Shown here: in pieces, positions 17,792-26,921 of the stretch | Position numbering within the stretch: position 1 is the first letter of the stretch | Layout of the letters: the number at the start of each line of letters is the position of its first letter | Made by a program: the position numbers and the translations under genes | Notes under the pieces: model-generated | Told to the model about the DNA's origin: nothing | Seen by the model: only the letters and a program-made list of their open reading frames with translations | Databases searched by the model: none | Source: Bacteroidales bacterium | Lineage (GTDB): Bacteria > Bacteroidota > Bacteroidia > Bacteroidales > Paludibacteraceae | Direction of reading: 5' to 3' | Length of the DNA: 48,860 nt | NCBI GenBank assembly: GCA_012517575.1 | Contig: JAAYUQ010000081.1 | Coordinates: 1-48,860, forward strand

Positions 17792-18943
17792 ATGGCAAAA
17801 AGAGATTATTATGAAATTTTGGGTGTTTCGCGAACAGCCACAGAAGTAGAAATTAAGAAAGCATACCGCCAGAAAGCCATTCAGTTTCATCCGGATAAGA
17901 ATCCGGGAGACAAGCAGGCTGAGGAAAACTTCAAGGAAGCGGCAGAAGCTTATGAAGTTTTAAGTGATCCCGACAAACGTGAGCGTTACGATCGCTACGG
18001 ACATGCGGGAGTAGGAAGTTCGGCTTCGAGCGGAAGTTATGGTGGTGGAATGACAATGGAAGATATCTTTTCGCACTTTGGCGATATTTTTGGTGGTCAT
18101 TTTGGAGGTTTTTCCGGTTTTGGAGGCGGCTCAAGAAGTAGCGGCCCACGTATGAGAAGAGGAACTGATTTACGCGTTAAAGTCAAGTTAACATTGGCTG
18201 AAATAGCTGACGGAGTAGAGAAAAAAATTAAAGTTAAAAAATATGTTCCCTGTTCTCATTGTCATGGTACGGGTGCTGCGGAAGGTTCAGCCCCGGTAAC
18301 CTGTTCAACTTGTCATGGGACAGGAAGGGTAACGCGTGTTCAGCAAACTATTCTCGGTCAAATGCAGACTTCGTCCGATTGTCCAACCTGTCATGGAGAA
18401 GGAAAGATTATCAAAGACAAATGCATTCACTGTAATGGAGAAGGAATTGTTCATGACGAAGAAATAGTAACGATTAATATCCCTGCTGGCGTGGCTGAAG
18501 GTATGCAACTTACTTTGAGCGGGAAAGGAAATGCAGCTCGGAGAGGAGGAGTAAATGGCGATTTGATTGTTGTGATTGAAGAAGAATCTCATCCCGAACT
18601 GATTCGCGATGGGAATGATTTGATTTACAATTTATTGTTGAGTGTGCCTCAAGCTGCATTGGGTGGTGCTATTGAAGTCCCCACTGTTAACGGAAAAGTG
18701 AAAGTTACTATAGATGCCGGTACGCAACCGGGAAAAGTGCTGAGATTAAGAGGTAAAGGATTGCCTGATGTTAACCGTTATGGTAATGGCGATTTACTGA
18801 TAAATATTGGAGTATATATTCCCGAAAAGTTGAGTAAAGAAGAGAAAGCTATAATGGAAAAACTGGAGCAGTCGAGTAATTTTAAACCCAGTTCTTCTGC
18901 CCAGAAAGGTTTTTTCAGCCGCTTTAAAGATATGTTTGATTGA
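17792..18943 (+). CDS. dnaJ: Chaperone DnaJ
   Basis: This is a type I Hsp40 of 383 aa that stimulates DnaK ATPase and delivers unfolded clients. The J domain (1-70) carries the essential His33-Pro34-Asp35. A Gly/Phe-rich linker spans about 75-125. Four CxxCxGxG zinc-finger repeats use Cys154/157, 171/174, 197/200 and 211/214. The C-terminal substrate-binding domains follow ([19 protein letters not shown], then [11 protein letters not shown]). All elements are intact. It follows grpE and is closed by a clear terminator at 18974-19015. dnaK is not in the window. Confidence 0.97.
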   Translation: MAKRDYYEILGVSRTATEVEIKKAYRQKAIQFHPDKNPGDKQAEENFKEAAEAYEVLSDPDKRERYDRYGHAGVGSSASSGSYGGGMTMEDIFSHFGDIFGGHFGGFSGFGGGSRSSGPRMRRGTDLRVKVKLTLAEIADGVEKKIKVKKYVPCSHCHGTGAAEGSAPVTCSTCHGTGRVTRVQQTILGQMQTSSDCPTCHGEGKIIKDKCIHCNGEGIVHDEEIVTINIPAGVAEGMQLTLSGKGNAARRGGVNGDLIVVIEEESHPELIRDGNDLIYNLLLSVPQAALGGAIEVPTVNGKVKVTIDAGTQPGKVLRLRGKGLPDVNRYGNGDLLINIGVYIPEKLSKEEKAIMEKLEQSSNFKPSSSAQKGFFSRFKDMFD

Positions 18944-18973
18944 ACTGAAAATTTTGTTTCATTTCAAAAACTG

Positions 18974-19015
18974 GAAAAAGGAGAGAAAAAATGATTTCTT
19001 TCCTTTTTCTTTTTT
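18974..19015 (+). terminator. Intrinsic terminator of grpE-dnaJ
   Basis: A 15-bp stem pairs 18974-18988 (GAAAAAGGAGAGAAA) with 18995-19009, with one G-U pair and a six-base loop (AAATGA). It is followed by TTTTTTTA. It begins 31 bp past the dnaJ stop. The remaining 200 bp up to the GH2 gene contain no other gene. Confidence 0.8.
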
Positions 19016-19225
19016 ATAGCGTTAAGACTTCATTATTAGGTATTTTGGAATTGCGAAGCGCTTTATTCTTGGTTTTGTGAAAATAGTTTAATTTCTACAA
19101 TCAAGTACCAAAAATGGACAAATAATTCATGGAAAATCAAAATCAATTCGTTTATAAAAAATACTCGGTTGTGAAAATTGTATTCTTCATAAGAATTTTG
19201 AATTTCAACAAAAACTTATTACATC

Positions 19226-22200
19226 ATGAAAAAAATAAATCTCTTTTTTGCGTTTCTTTTTGTTTTTCTACTGAATGAAATTCAAGCACAAACGTCAATA
19301 GTATCCTTGAATAGTTCTAATCCGAACATTGTTTGGGAAATAAAGCCTCAAGCTGAGGTCAATTTTTCCGGTAATCAGATTTCTGTTCCCGGCTTTCAGT
19401 TTGGAGATTATGTAAAAGGAATTGTTCCCGGAGTTGTTTTTACTTCGTATGTGGCGGCAGGGAAAGAGAAAGATCCAAATTTCTCGGACAATATTTATAA
19501 AGTTGACGAAACATTTTACAATCGTCCCTTTTGGTATCGAACTGAATTTGAAGTACCTGCTTCTTATAAGAAAGGGCAAAGAATCTGGATAAATTTCGAT
19601 GGAACGAATCGCTTTGCAGATTTTTACTTGAATGGAACCAAAATATCAGGGACACCCACTTCTGTAAAAGATGTTAGCGGGCACATGTTGCGTTCCAAAT
19701 TTGATATTACGGACATTGTGAATGTTTCCGGGAAAAATGCAGTAGCTGTATTGATTTGGGATGCGGATCAAAAGAAACGAAGAGATTCGAAAGAAGCATT
19801 TGGTGTAGCAAGCAGTCCAACTTATCTGGCAGCAGCAGGTTGGGACTGGATGCCTTACGTACCGGGTCGTTTAGCCGGAATTACAGGCAATGTTTATCTG
19901 AAAATTACGGGAGATGTTGTAATGGTAGATCCGTGGGTGAGATCTGAGCTGCCCAGTAAAGATCTTGCAGAAATATCCATCATGCCCAATATCCAAAATG
20001 TGTCTTCAACAAATCAGAATGTTACTTTAAGTGGTTTAATTCAACCCGGAAACATTTCGTTTATTAAAAATATCATCTTGTCTAAAGGTGAAACAACAAA
20101 TTTTTCAATCGATAAAAATGAGTTTTCTCAACTGGTAATAAACAATCCAAAGTTATGGTGGCCAAACGGATATGGAGACCCAAACCTGTACACTTGCAAT
20201 TTGAAATGTATCATTGATGGTGAAATTTCGGACGAAAAGGAAATCAAATTCGGTATTAGGAAATATGAATATAAAATGATTGACAATAAAGTCGGTTGGC
20301 CGGTATTGACATTATATATTAATGGGCAAAAATTATTTGTAAAAGGCGGAAATTGGGGAATGTCGGAATATTTATTACGCTGTCATGGTAATGAATACGA
20401 AACAAAAATATCACTTCACAAAGATTTGAATTTTAACATGATTCGCTGCTGGACGGGTTGCGTAACAGATGATGAATTTTACGACTACTGCGACCAATAC
20501 GGCATAATGGTTTGGGATGACTTTTGGTTGTATGTGGCTTTTAATGATGTGGCACAGCCGGAAGCTTTCAAAGCAAATGCACTCGATAAAGTTCGGCGAT
20601 TAAGGAATCATCCGTGTATTGCAGTTTGGTGTGGGGCAAATGAAACGCATCAGAAGCCCGAATTGGATAACTATCTGCGGGATATGATTGCAAAGGAAGA
20701 TCACAACGATCGGTTATATAAATCATGTTCCAATCAGGACGGATTGTCAGGAAGCGGATGGTGGGGAAATCAGCCACCAAAACATCATTTTGAAACTTCC
20801 GGTAGCAATTTGGCATGGAATGATCCTCCTTATCCTTATGGTCCGGATTATGGTTACGGTTTTCGAACCGAAATAGGAACGGCAACTTTTCCGGCTTATG
20901 AAAGTGTCATCAAATTTATGCCTCAAGATCAGTTGTGGCCTTTGCCAACAGATGAGCAACTGAAAAATGATGACAATACAATTTATAACAAGCACTTTTT
21001 TGGGAAAGAGGCTTCAAATGCCAATCCGGTAAATTATAAAAGATCGGTTAACACCGAATTTGGAGAATCTGCAAACTTGCAGGAATTTTGTGAAAAGGCC
21101 CAACTCCTGAATATTGAGGTTATGAAAGGAATGTATGAAGCTTGGAACGACAAAATGTGGAATGATGCATCCGGATTGTTAATTTGGATGAGTCAGTCTG
21201 CTTATCCTTCCTTTGTATGGCAAACTTACGATTATTATTATGATGCTACCGGCGCCTATTGGGGAGCCAAGAAAGCATGTGAACATCAGCATATTCAATG
21301 GAATTCTTCGAGCAATAGCATAAAAGTAATCAATACAACTTCCAAAGAAATGACGAATGTAAAAGCAATGGTAAACGTTTATGACTTAAATGGAAAAGAA
21401 ATTACAAAGTACAGGAAATCAGCAGTTTTGAATGTAAAACCAAGTAACATCAACGAAGCATTTGTCATAAATTTCAACTCTTCAAATCTTGCATTTGGCA
21501 AAAAAGCATTTGCCTCTTCATCAACAAAAAATATGGATGCTGCTTTTATTACCGACGGAGCAAGCGGTAGCCGATGGGAAAGCGAATATAGTGATCCACA
21601 ATGGATTTATGTGGATTTAGGAAAAAAACAAAAGATTGAATCTGTGGTATTGAAATGGGAAGCAGCTCATGCTAAAGAATATGAATTGCAAGTATCGAAC
21701 GATGCAAATAATTGGACAACTGTTTATAAATCAGATAATTCTACAGGAGGTACAGAAACCTTAAAAATCAAACCAGTATCGGCACGATTTATCAAACTGA
21801 ATTGTATTTCGAGAGCTACCATTTTCGGATATTCACTGTTTGAGTTGGAAGTTTACGGAAAACTGCAAAGCCAGGATGAGTTATCTCCCGTACAGTTTAT
21901 TAAGTTAAAACTAAATGATAATCACGGAAATTTGATTTCGGAAAACTTTTATTGGAGAAACGGTATCCATGACGAAGATTTTACGGCTTTAAATAACATG
22001 AAAGAAGCCACGATTTCGTGTAAATTGATAGATAAAAAGCAGGAAAATAACAAGGAAATAATTAAGCTTTCAATAAAGAACAATTCAAAAGTCATTGCTT
22101 TTGCCAACCGAATAAGATTGGTGAACAGTGCAACGAAAGAACGCGTATTGCCGGTGATAGTAAATGAAAATTATTTTTCTCTGCTTCCGGGTGAAGCGAA

Positions 22201-22306
22201 AATAATTACTATTGAAGCAGACAGTCAACTTTTGAAAGGAGGCGCTGATATATTATTGAAACAATTTAGAAAAGAAGAGAAAAATATGCTGAAAATCGAA
22301 AATTGA
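19226..22306 (+). CDS. Secreted GH2 glycosidase with discoidin domain (copy A)
   Basis: This 1026-aa exported enzyme belongs to glycoside hydrolase family 2, nearest in feel to beta-mannosidase/exo-beta-glucosaminidase-like members. A signal peptide (1-21, ending EIQAQ) is followed by a sugar-binding jelly roll, an Ig-like domain and a TIM barrel. The barrel holds the probable acid/base Glu473 in WCGANE and the probable nucleophile Glu549 in FRTEIG. An F5/8C discoidin module (about 752-878) may bind glycan. There is no T9SS tail, unlike its close paralogue on the minus strand at 23.6-26.9 kb. The substrate is inferred only from the neighbourhood: terminal beta-mannose or glucosamine are candidates. 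Confidence 0.88.
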   Translation: MKKINLFFAFLFVFLLNEIQAQTSIVSLNSSNPNIVWEIKPQAEVNFSGNQISVPGFQFGDYVKGIVPGVVFTSYVAAGKEKDPNFSDNIYKVDETFYNRPFWYRTEFEVPASYKKGQRIWINFDGTNRFADFYLNGTKISGTPTSVKDVSGHMLRSKFDITDIVNVSGKNAVAVLIWDADQKKRRDSKEAFGVASSPTYLAAAGWDWMPYVPGRLAGITGNVYLKITGDVVMVDPWVRSELPSKDLAEISIMPNIQNVSSTNQNVTLSGLIQPGNISFIKNIILSKGETTNFSIDKNEFSQLVINNPKLWWPNGYGDPNLYTCNLKCIIDGEISDEKEIKFGIRKYEYKMIDNKVGWPVLTLYINGQKLFVKGGNWGMSEYLLRCHGNEYETKISLHKDLNFNMIRCWTGCVTDDEFYDYCDQYGIMVWDDFWLYVAFNDVAQPEAFKANALDKVRRLRNHPCIAVWCGANETHQKPELDNYLRDMIAKEDHNDRLYKSCSNQDGLSGSGWWGNQPPKHHFETSGSNLAWNDPPYPYGPDYGYGFRTEIGTATFPAYESVIKFMPQDQLWPLPTDEQLKNDDNTIYNKHFFGKEASNANPVNYKRSVNTEFGESANLQEFCEKAQLLNIEVMKGMYEAWNDKMWNDASGLLIWMSQSAYPSFVWQTYDYYYDATGAYWGAKKACEHQHIQWNSSSNSIKVINTTSKEMTNVKAMVNVYDLNGKEITKYRKSAVLNVKPSNINEAFVINFNSSNLAFGKKAFASSSTKNMDAAFITDGASGSRWESEYSDPQWIYVDLGKKQKIESVVLKWEAAHAKEYELQVSNDANNWTTVYKSDNSTGGTETLKIKPVSARFIKLNCISRATIFGYSLFELEVYGKLQSQDELSPVQFIKLKLNDNHGNLISENFYWRNGIHDEDFTALNNMKEATISCKLIDKKQENNKEIIKLSIKNNSKVIAFANRIRLVNSATKERVLPVIVNENYFSLLPGEAKIITIEADSQLLKGGADILLKQFRKEEKNMLKIEN

Positions 22307-22318
22307 TTTCGAGCAATT

Positions 22319-22407
22319 ATTCAATTCAAAAGTGTGTATGTTTAAATTTGATCTTTTTAGTTTCTGCTAAAATCTGAAGTATAATGCTACACACTTTTGA
22401 GTTGAAT
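22319..22407. repeat. 20-bp inverted repeat between convergent genes
   Basis: ATTCAATTCAAAAGTGTGTA at 22319-22338 is matched, inverted with one mismatch, by 22388-22407, with 49 bp between. The right arm overlaps the last codons and stop of the lnb gene. Lying between convergent ends it may act as a bidirectional terminator with a long loop, though it lacks a clean U-tract. Confidence 0.5.
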
Positions 22408-23613
22408 CTCTTTTGTTTTTAACCATAATTTTGGCTTAAGCAAAAAAGATATCGATCGAAAGAACAGACAAATAATTAATATCGTAATTGCAGGACTGAA
22501 ATGCTGGGGAAGGAAAAATATTCCGATTATCAAAAAAGCAAGTAAGGCAGCATTCACGTAATGGTAGATTTTCAAGGGCTTATTTAATGATTTTATTAAA
22601 AAGAATACTGCCAATAAATGAAAAGGATGAAGCCATAACATATCCCAATCTATTAAAAAATACCATCTTGGACAAGCAAATTTGAACAAATAAAAAAGAA
22701 GCCCTAAAGAGCCGATGAATCCAAAAATGATAATATCAAAATTTCGATAATACTTGCCTGTTTTCCATTCAATAATTGAAATACTTAAAACTAAAACAAG
22801 CAAAACAAGACTAAAAAATAGTGGCGAGAAAATAAAAGGTGTTTTTGTTTCTGTGGACAGATTTTTGCCATTAATTAAAGTTGTTGTAGAAGAAAATAAT
22901 GGTTTTTTCCCGCCATCATCTTCTATAATAAATGATTTTGACCATGCACTTCCCAATTCTTCAGGTTCGTAAAGACTTTCGTAGGGAGGCGCTTTTTGAT
23001 CCAAATTTATGCCCGATACCAAATCCACTAATAATACGTACCAAAGTTTGTTTTTGGTATATTTTATATTTATGTCTCGGTAGTTTTTTTGTCCTAAATC
23101 AGGTGGCAGTAAAATTTGTTTGCCAAGATTATAGGAGATCAGGTCTCTTACAAAAGTGGTACAGTTTTGAGAAAAGAAATCAAATACGTACTGTTGATTT
23201 TTATTTTTGACGATTGAAAGCAAATTTTGAAATATTGCATTTTTCTCTTCTGGTGAAAAGTTTAACGTATATTCAACCAGCTTTCTGTGTTCTTTCCGCG
23301 TTGTTTCGTAGTATTCAGAAAAAGGAATAACCCAAATTTCATATTTCAATTTTCCGAATGCAATTCCCATAAAAGTTTCAAACCCGGTCAAGTTACGATC
23401 AAACGTCCCGTAATTAAATACATAATCGATGTCCAATTTCGGATCTTTTACCCGTAGTAACGAATGTCCGTAGGATGAAACCAGTTGTTCCGGATTGGGA
23501 GAAGCAATCAGCAACGATATGGTAGCTTCCTTGCTCAACTCTTGTGCAGTAGCATTTGAATGAAATATACACAAGATAAGGCAAGCTATTAAAAGATGAA
23601 TGGTTTTTCTCAC
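22387..23613 (-). CDS. Lnb/DUF4105 membrane protein
   Basis: This 408-aa protein has a signal peptide (1-23), a periplasmic DUF4105 domain (about 25-235) and five predicted transmembrane helices (about 245-400). That is the layout of the Lnb family (Lnb N-terminal domain plus 5TM). The conserved potential catalytic pair of this papain-like fold is visible: His50 in SSYGHSLLRV and Cys151 in SQNCTTFVRD. Lnb-type proteins have been linked to lipoprotein N-acylation; I know this only from the family name and do not claim it for this copy. The gene starts 16 bp after the GH2 gene upstream on the minus strand, so they are probably co-transcribed, and it converges with GH2 copy A. Confidence 0.82.
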   Translation of the reverse strand: MRKTIHLLIACLILCIFHSNATAQELSKEATISLLIASPNPEQLVSSYGHSLLRVKDPKLDIDYVFNYGTFDRNLTGFETFMGIAFGKLKYEIWVIPFSEYYETTRKEHRKLVEYTLNFSPEEKNAIFQNLLSIVKNKNQQYVFDFFSQNCTTFVRDLISYNLGKQILLPPDLGQKNYRDINIKYTKNKLWYVLLVDLVSGINLDQKAPPYESLYEPEELGSAWSKSFIIEDDGGKKPLFSSTTTLINGKNLSTETKTPFIFSPLFFSLVLLVLVLSISIIEWKTGKYYRNFDIIIFGFIGSLGLLFYLFKFACPRWYFLIDWDMLWLHPFHLLAVFFLIKSLNKPLKIYHYVNAALLAFLIIGIFFLPQHFSPAITILIICLFFRSISFLLKPKLWLKTKEIQLKSV

Positions 23614-23629
23614 AAAATATTTTTTCCTG

Positions 23630-26600
23630 TTAATTTTTTATAAACTTGGTGGTATAAAATTTACCATTTATTTTGGCGTTTAACAAGTAAATACCTTTTG
23701 AAAAATTCGATATATTTATGGAAGAACAACAATTGTCGAAATAAATTAAACTACCCATCGCATTGTATATTTTTACCTCTCCAATTGTTGCTGCCGATTT
23801 ATTCAGAGTTATAACCTGAGAGGCAGGATTTGGATATACCGTTAACGAATTTGAATTATTTATGCTTCCATACTCAACACTCGATTGGCCCGGTGTCGAA
23901 TCATAGTCACCGTATTGTTTCAAAACGACTTCAAAATTATCATTTCCTAAAAGATTTTCCGAAAATTCTATTTCAATTTTTTTACTTTCGTTGGGCATCA
24001 ATGTAAAATAGTTGTCGTTCATAAAAATAGGTAAAATTCGTTTCCCCGTTTGCTTGTTGATAACTTTCAGCCTATTGCCAAAAGCAACCGTTGAAGAATT
24101 ATTATTTACAGTGCAAGATATCAAATATTTTCCGTTTTCTGTTTTGTGTGTTTCATAAAGGCTGACATCTGCTTTAGGTAACGTATTTAAGTCCTGATAA
24201 TTGTATTCAGTTGCATTTCTCCAATAAAAATTTTCGGACAGCAAATTATTGTTTTCATCATATAATTGTAATTTAATGAAATTCAAGTTACTCAATTTTA
24301 TCGAATTTTCATTATTTCCCTCGTCAGAGTTTGTAGCATACACCTCAAATTCGTAAAACGAATAACCCCACATCGTTCCTCTTTCTATGCCTTGAAATTT
24401 CACATAACGAGCTGTTATCGGCTCAAATGTAATGGTTTCTGTTCCACCGGTACCGTTATTTTGTGTGTACACGGTTGTCCAGTTATTCGTATCATTTGAA
24501 ACTTGTATTTGGAATTTTTTCCCATAAGCTGATTCCCAAAATATTTTTACTTTATCAATTAAAGTTGCTGTTTCCAAATCCACATAAAACCATGCGTCAT
24601 CCTGATAACTACTTCCCCATCGAGTGGATAAATTTCCATCTACTGCGCGCGACGGAACTCCTTCTCCATCATTGCCATTGGTAGAACCATAGGCTTTTTT
24701 CAACAATGCCAAATTGACTGAATTTTTTTCTGACAATACAAAACATTCCGTTGCAGTATTGGATTTTGATTCGATTGATTTTTCCATACAAAGTGGCAGG
24801 TATTCTTTCCCTTCCAAATTATAAACGGTTGCTTTGGCTTTGAGCCGGGCATAATTGTTTAGTGTTGTATTGATTACCTTTACTGAGTTATTGGCATAGT
24901 TCCATTGAATATGTAAAGGTTCACATGCCTTTTTTGCTCCCCAATATGCGCCGGTAGCATCATAATAGTAATCGTAAGTTTGCCATACAAAGGAAGGATA
25001 AGCAGGCTGACTCATCCATATTAATACACCGGTAGCATTGTTCCACATATTGTCATTCCAACCTTCATAAATGGCTTTCATTACTTCTAAATTAAGGTAT
25101 TGTGATTTTTCACAAAACTCGTCGATTTCCTTTGAATCGCCATAATTATCATTTACAGTATTAAAATAAGTGTCACAACCGGCTGCTTGTGCTTGAGAAC
25201 CAAAAAAGTGTTTGTTCCACATTTCATTTTTAGGTGGCCACCAACTATCAACAGGCATGAATTCCTGTAAGCTTTCAAAAGTTGTAAAAGTTGCTGTTCC
25301 TATCTCGCTCCGGAAAGCCCATGTGCCGGCTCCATTCCAATCTCCGCCACCACTTCCGGGACCTGTAAAATAATCCTTCGGATGCATATTAACCCACCAG
25401 CCACTTCCTGATAAACCTCCTCCTGAGTTAGAACAAGATTGATAATGTCTGTCATTACCATCATAATCTGCAATAGCATTCTTAAGTAATTGATCCAAAT
25501 TGCCGGCGGGAACGCCTTCGTTTGCTCCACACCAAACAGCTATGCAGGGATGATTACGCAATCTTTTTATTTTGTCAATGGCATTACTCATAAAAATATT
25601 TTCACTTGGTGGAAATAGGCTGCTATGAAACCAAAAATCGTCCCACACCATTATGCCATATCGGTCGCAATAGTCGTAAAACTCGTCATCTGTCACACAA
25701 CCCGTCCAGCAGCGAATCATGTTAAAATTCATATCAGCATGAAGTTTTATCCGAGTATCATAATCTTCACCCTTGCAACGTAATAAATATTCTGACATTC
25801 CCCAGTTTCCACCTCTGACTAAGATTTTTGAATTATTAATATACAAGGTAAAGGCACCATTTTCGTTTTTATATTCATATTTTCTGATGCCAAAAGTAAC
25901 AGATTGAACATCTGAAATTTCATTGTTCAAATTGAATTCTAAACTCAAAGTATAAAGATTTTGATTTCCATATCCTCTTGGCCACCACAGAAGTGGATTA
26001 TTTACAGTTAATTGTGCAAATTCATCTTTATTTATGTTGGTCAATAAAGATTGATTTGCTGCAACTTCTATCGTTTTAGAGAACTGAATGTTTCCCGGCA
26101 TAATTGTCCCGATCAATGTTCCCGAAATAGGTTGATCCGTAGAGTTGTTTATGTTTGCTTGAATAGTTAAATTAGCCTGACTGTTATCGGGAAGTTCTGA
26201 ACGCACCCAAATATTTTCCAGTTTCACTTTGCCAGTGGTTGAAAGATAAACATTGCCTGTGATTCCGCAATTTAATCCGGGAACGTAAGGCATCCAATCC
26301 CAGCTGGCGCTTCCCATGTAAGTTGGCATGGCAAAATTTGCCCATGTATCCAATGCCCATGTTGGTTGCCTTTCTTTTCTCACATCCGGAACGTTGGTTT
26401 TTACCAGCAATACATTCTTTCCTTGCTTAACTTTATTCGTTATATCATATTGAGCACGAAGCATGTGTCCTTTAATATTTCCAAGCTGCTCGCCATTGAG
26501 AATAAAAGTACCTTCTTTATTTACTCCTTTGAAATTCAGCCATAGTTTTTCCTTGATAAAGTTGGCCGGAACTTCAAATTCAGTTCGATACCAGAATTCC

Positions 26601-26890
26601 TTGTTGTATTTTTTTTCGTTTACCAGATAGATGTTGTCTCCAAAATTTGGATCGGCTTCAAGGCCGGCATTTACATAATCAACAAAATATGTCCCCGGAA
26701 CCTTTGCTTTTATCCAAGCAGAAACATCAAAGTCTGGTGTTGATAAATCGGAAACCGAAGCGCTAACCATATCTGCTGGAAAGACTTTCCACAAAATTTT
26801 TTCAGATGAATCCAAAGAATAGATGGATTGTGAAAAAAGTTGTACAGAGAAAGTGATGGCAACGAAATAAATAAATGTTCTTTTAAACAT
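23630..26890 (-). CDS. GH2 glycosidase with discoidin and T9SS tail (copy B)
   Basis: This 1086-aa paralogue of the plus-strand GH2 shares long identical blocks such as MIRCWTGCVTDDEFYDYCD and AYPSFVWQTYDYYYDATGAY. It has a signal peptide (1-20), the GH2 sandwich, Ig and TIM-barrel domains, a probable acid/base Glu458 (WCGANE) and a probable nucleophile Glu529 (FRSEIG). An F5/8C discoidin module spans about 720-857. A type A T9SS sorting domain (about 1010-1086) starts with LTVYPNPAS and ends KGIYLL...TTKFIKN. It should therefore be exported to the surface through SprA. It lies 31 bp after the multimodular protein and 16 bp before lnb, forming an operon-like trio. Confidence 0.9.
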   Translation of the reverse strand: MFKRTFIYFVAITFSVQLFSQSIYSLDSSEKILWKVFPADMVSASVSDLSTPDFDVSAWIKAKVPGTYFVDYVNAGLEADPNFGDNIYLVNEKKYNKEFWYRTEFEVPANFIKEKLWLNFKGVNKEGTFILNGEQLGNIKGHMLRAQYDITNKVKQGKNVLLVKTNVPDVRKERQPTWALDTWANFAMPTYMGSASWDWMPYVPGLNCGITGNVYLSTTGKVKLENIWVRSELPDNSQANLTIQANINNSTDQPISGTLIGTIMPGNIQFSKTIEVAANQSLLTNINKDEFAQLTVNNPLLWWPRGYGNQNLYTLSLEFNLNNEISDVQSVTFGIRKYEYKNENGAFTLYINNSKILVRGGNWGMSEYLLRCKGEDYDTRIKLHADMNFNMIRCWTGCVTDDEFYDYCDRYGIMVWDDFWFHSSLFPPSENIFMSNAIDKIKRLRNHPCIAVWCGANEGVPAGNLDQLLKNAIADYDGNDRHYQSCSNSGGGLSGSGWWVNMHPKDYFTGPGSGGGDWNGAGTWAFRSEIGTATFTTFESLQEFMPVDSWWPPKNEMWNKHFFGSQAQAAGCDTYFNTVNDNYGDSKEIDEFCEKSQYLNLEVMKAIYEGWNDNMWNNATGVLIWMSQPAYPSFVWQTYDYYYDATGAYWGAKKACEPLHIQWNYANNSVKVINTTLNNYARLKAKATVYNLEGKEYLPLCMEKSIESKSNTATECFVLSEKNSVNLALLKKAYGSTNGNDGEGVPSRAVDGNLSTRWGSSYQDDAWFYVDLETATLIDKVKIFWESAYGKKFQIQVSNDTNNWTTVYTQNNGTGGTETITFEPITARYVKFQGIERGTMWGYSFYEFEVYATNSDEGNNENSIKLSNLNFIKLQLYDENNNLLSENFYWRNATEYNYQDLNTLPKADVSLYETHKTENGKYLISCTVNNNSSTVAFGNRLKVINKQTGKRILPIFMNDNYFTLMPNESKKIEIEFSENLLGNDNFEVVLKQYGDYDSTPGQSSVEYGSINNSNSLTVYPNPASQVITLNKSAATIGEVKIYNAMGSLIYFDNCCSSINISNFSKGIYLLNAKINGKFYTTKFIKN

Positions 26891-26921
26891 AACTTCAAAA
26901 ATTAATGCCTGAAAAGTGTTT

